From Flavobacterium sp. HJJ (GTDB lineage: Bacteria > Bacteroidota > Bacteroidia > Flavobacteriales > Flavobacteriaceae), in assembly GCF_015351475.1 (NCBI RefSeq), contig NZ_JADKPR010000035.1, positions 1 to 40,905 on the forward strand: a stretch of 40,905 nt of DNA, in the 5' to 3' direction. The notes beneath the pieces are model-generated. The model searched no databases. It saw nothing but the letters and a program-made list of their open reading frames with translations, and had not been told where the DNA came from. Of the stretch, positions 40,818 through 40,905 are shown piece after piece (positions within the stretch are counted from its first letter, which is position 1; each line of letters starts with the position of its first letter). The position numbers and the translations under genes are program-made.

Positions 40818-40905
40818 TTAAAGAGGCGAGATTTTTCCATTATGCACAAATTTTCCAAGTACAAAACCATCTTTAAATTCAGCCAAATGCCCAAATCTCT
40901 TGTAG
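40818..40905 (-). CDS. Partial CDS, C-terminus of an unidentified gene
   Basis: An open frame enters from the window edge and ends in TAA at 40818: YKRFGHLAEFKDGFVLGKFV then HNGKISPL. Only 28 residues are visible. The codon use and alternating strand-like pattern look coding. It lies 66 bp upstream of the RusA-like gene on the same strand, so the two could be co-transcribed. No family can be named. Confidence 0.4.
   Translation of the reverse strand, partial: YKRFGHLAEFKDGFVLGKFVHNGKISPL

Noticed and set aside
40607..40876. 89-aa plus-strand frame opposite the RusA-like gene
   Set aside because: Antisense to RusA motif region and to the partial gene; composition of a shadow frame.
1..40905. 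CRISPR arrays, tRNA or rRNA genes
   Set aside because: No evenly spaced direct repeats of 20-40 bp and no cloverleaf or rRNA stretches were recognised by eye; a tRNA scan was not possible.

Overview
The window is a 40.9 kb piece of an AT-rich chromosome, almost certainly from Flavobacterium or a close relative in the Flavobacteriaceae. Evidence for this is the TAnnTTTG/TTG promoter elements with few Shine-Dalgarno sites, two secreted proteins with type IX secretion (T9SS) C-terminal sorting domains, TonB-dependent receptor architecture, family-specific proteins (GlmU-like protein with degenerate transferase half, DUF4199, DUF5723, short CarB), and a 6S-Flavo-like RNA next to zapA. TGA is used as an ordinary stop by several intact genes. 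No tRNA, rRNA, CRISPR array or transposase gene was seen.

Layout. 0-3.5 kb: outer-membrane beta-barrel protein, an imperfect palindromic repeat, XerD-type recombinase, and an orphan PAS histidine kinase. 3.6-6.0 kb (minus): a small coiled-coil protein, ZapA, a 6S-like RNA and RNase Y, in that transcription order. 6.0-11.4 kb (plus): a Flavo-1-like RNA candidate, M23 peptidase, TonB-dependent receptor, and a lipoprotein with two EF-hand-like loops. 11.5-17.6 kb (minus): DUF2971 protein, MsbA-like ABC exporter, phosphohexomutase, GT2 glycosyltransferase and DUF4199 membrane protein. 17.7-24.3 kb: L31 type B, GlmU-like protein, ABC-F ATPase, small GNAT-like protein, alpha/beta hydrolase, a thioredoxin-fold protein lacking its second cysteine, a TPR membrane protein, and L34 (rpmH, only 53 codons). 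24.4-27.3 kb: carB without the usual C-terminal allosteric domain. 27.3-28.0 kb: zeta-toxin-like kinase gene broken by one TGA, overlapping a 48-aa ORF. 28.3-33.9 kb: a beta-1,3-glucan locus with a five-part secreted GH64 enzyme, a Tat-signal dienelactone-hydrolase-like protein and a secreted GH128 enzyme. 34.1-39.8 kb (plus): pyrD, HMG-CoA lyase-like protein, a coupled lipoprotein/DUF5723 pair, and guaB. 39.9-40.9 kb: accessory-looking tail with a nested REP-like palindrome, a hairpin, a RusA-like resolvase gene and the last 28 codons of another gene.

How it works together. Most of the window is housekeeping: nucleotide synthesis (carB, pyrD, guaB), ribosomal proteins, division and RNA decay, and envelope glycan or lipid work. 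The two glucanases form a plausible extracellular laminarin or fungal/oomycete-wall attack pair secreted by T9SS; no SusC/SusD pair lies beside them. The least explained parts are the broken kinase plus 48-aa ORF, the palindrome/RusA tail, the two structured RNA candidates, and several AT- or GC-biased intergenic repeats.
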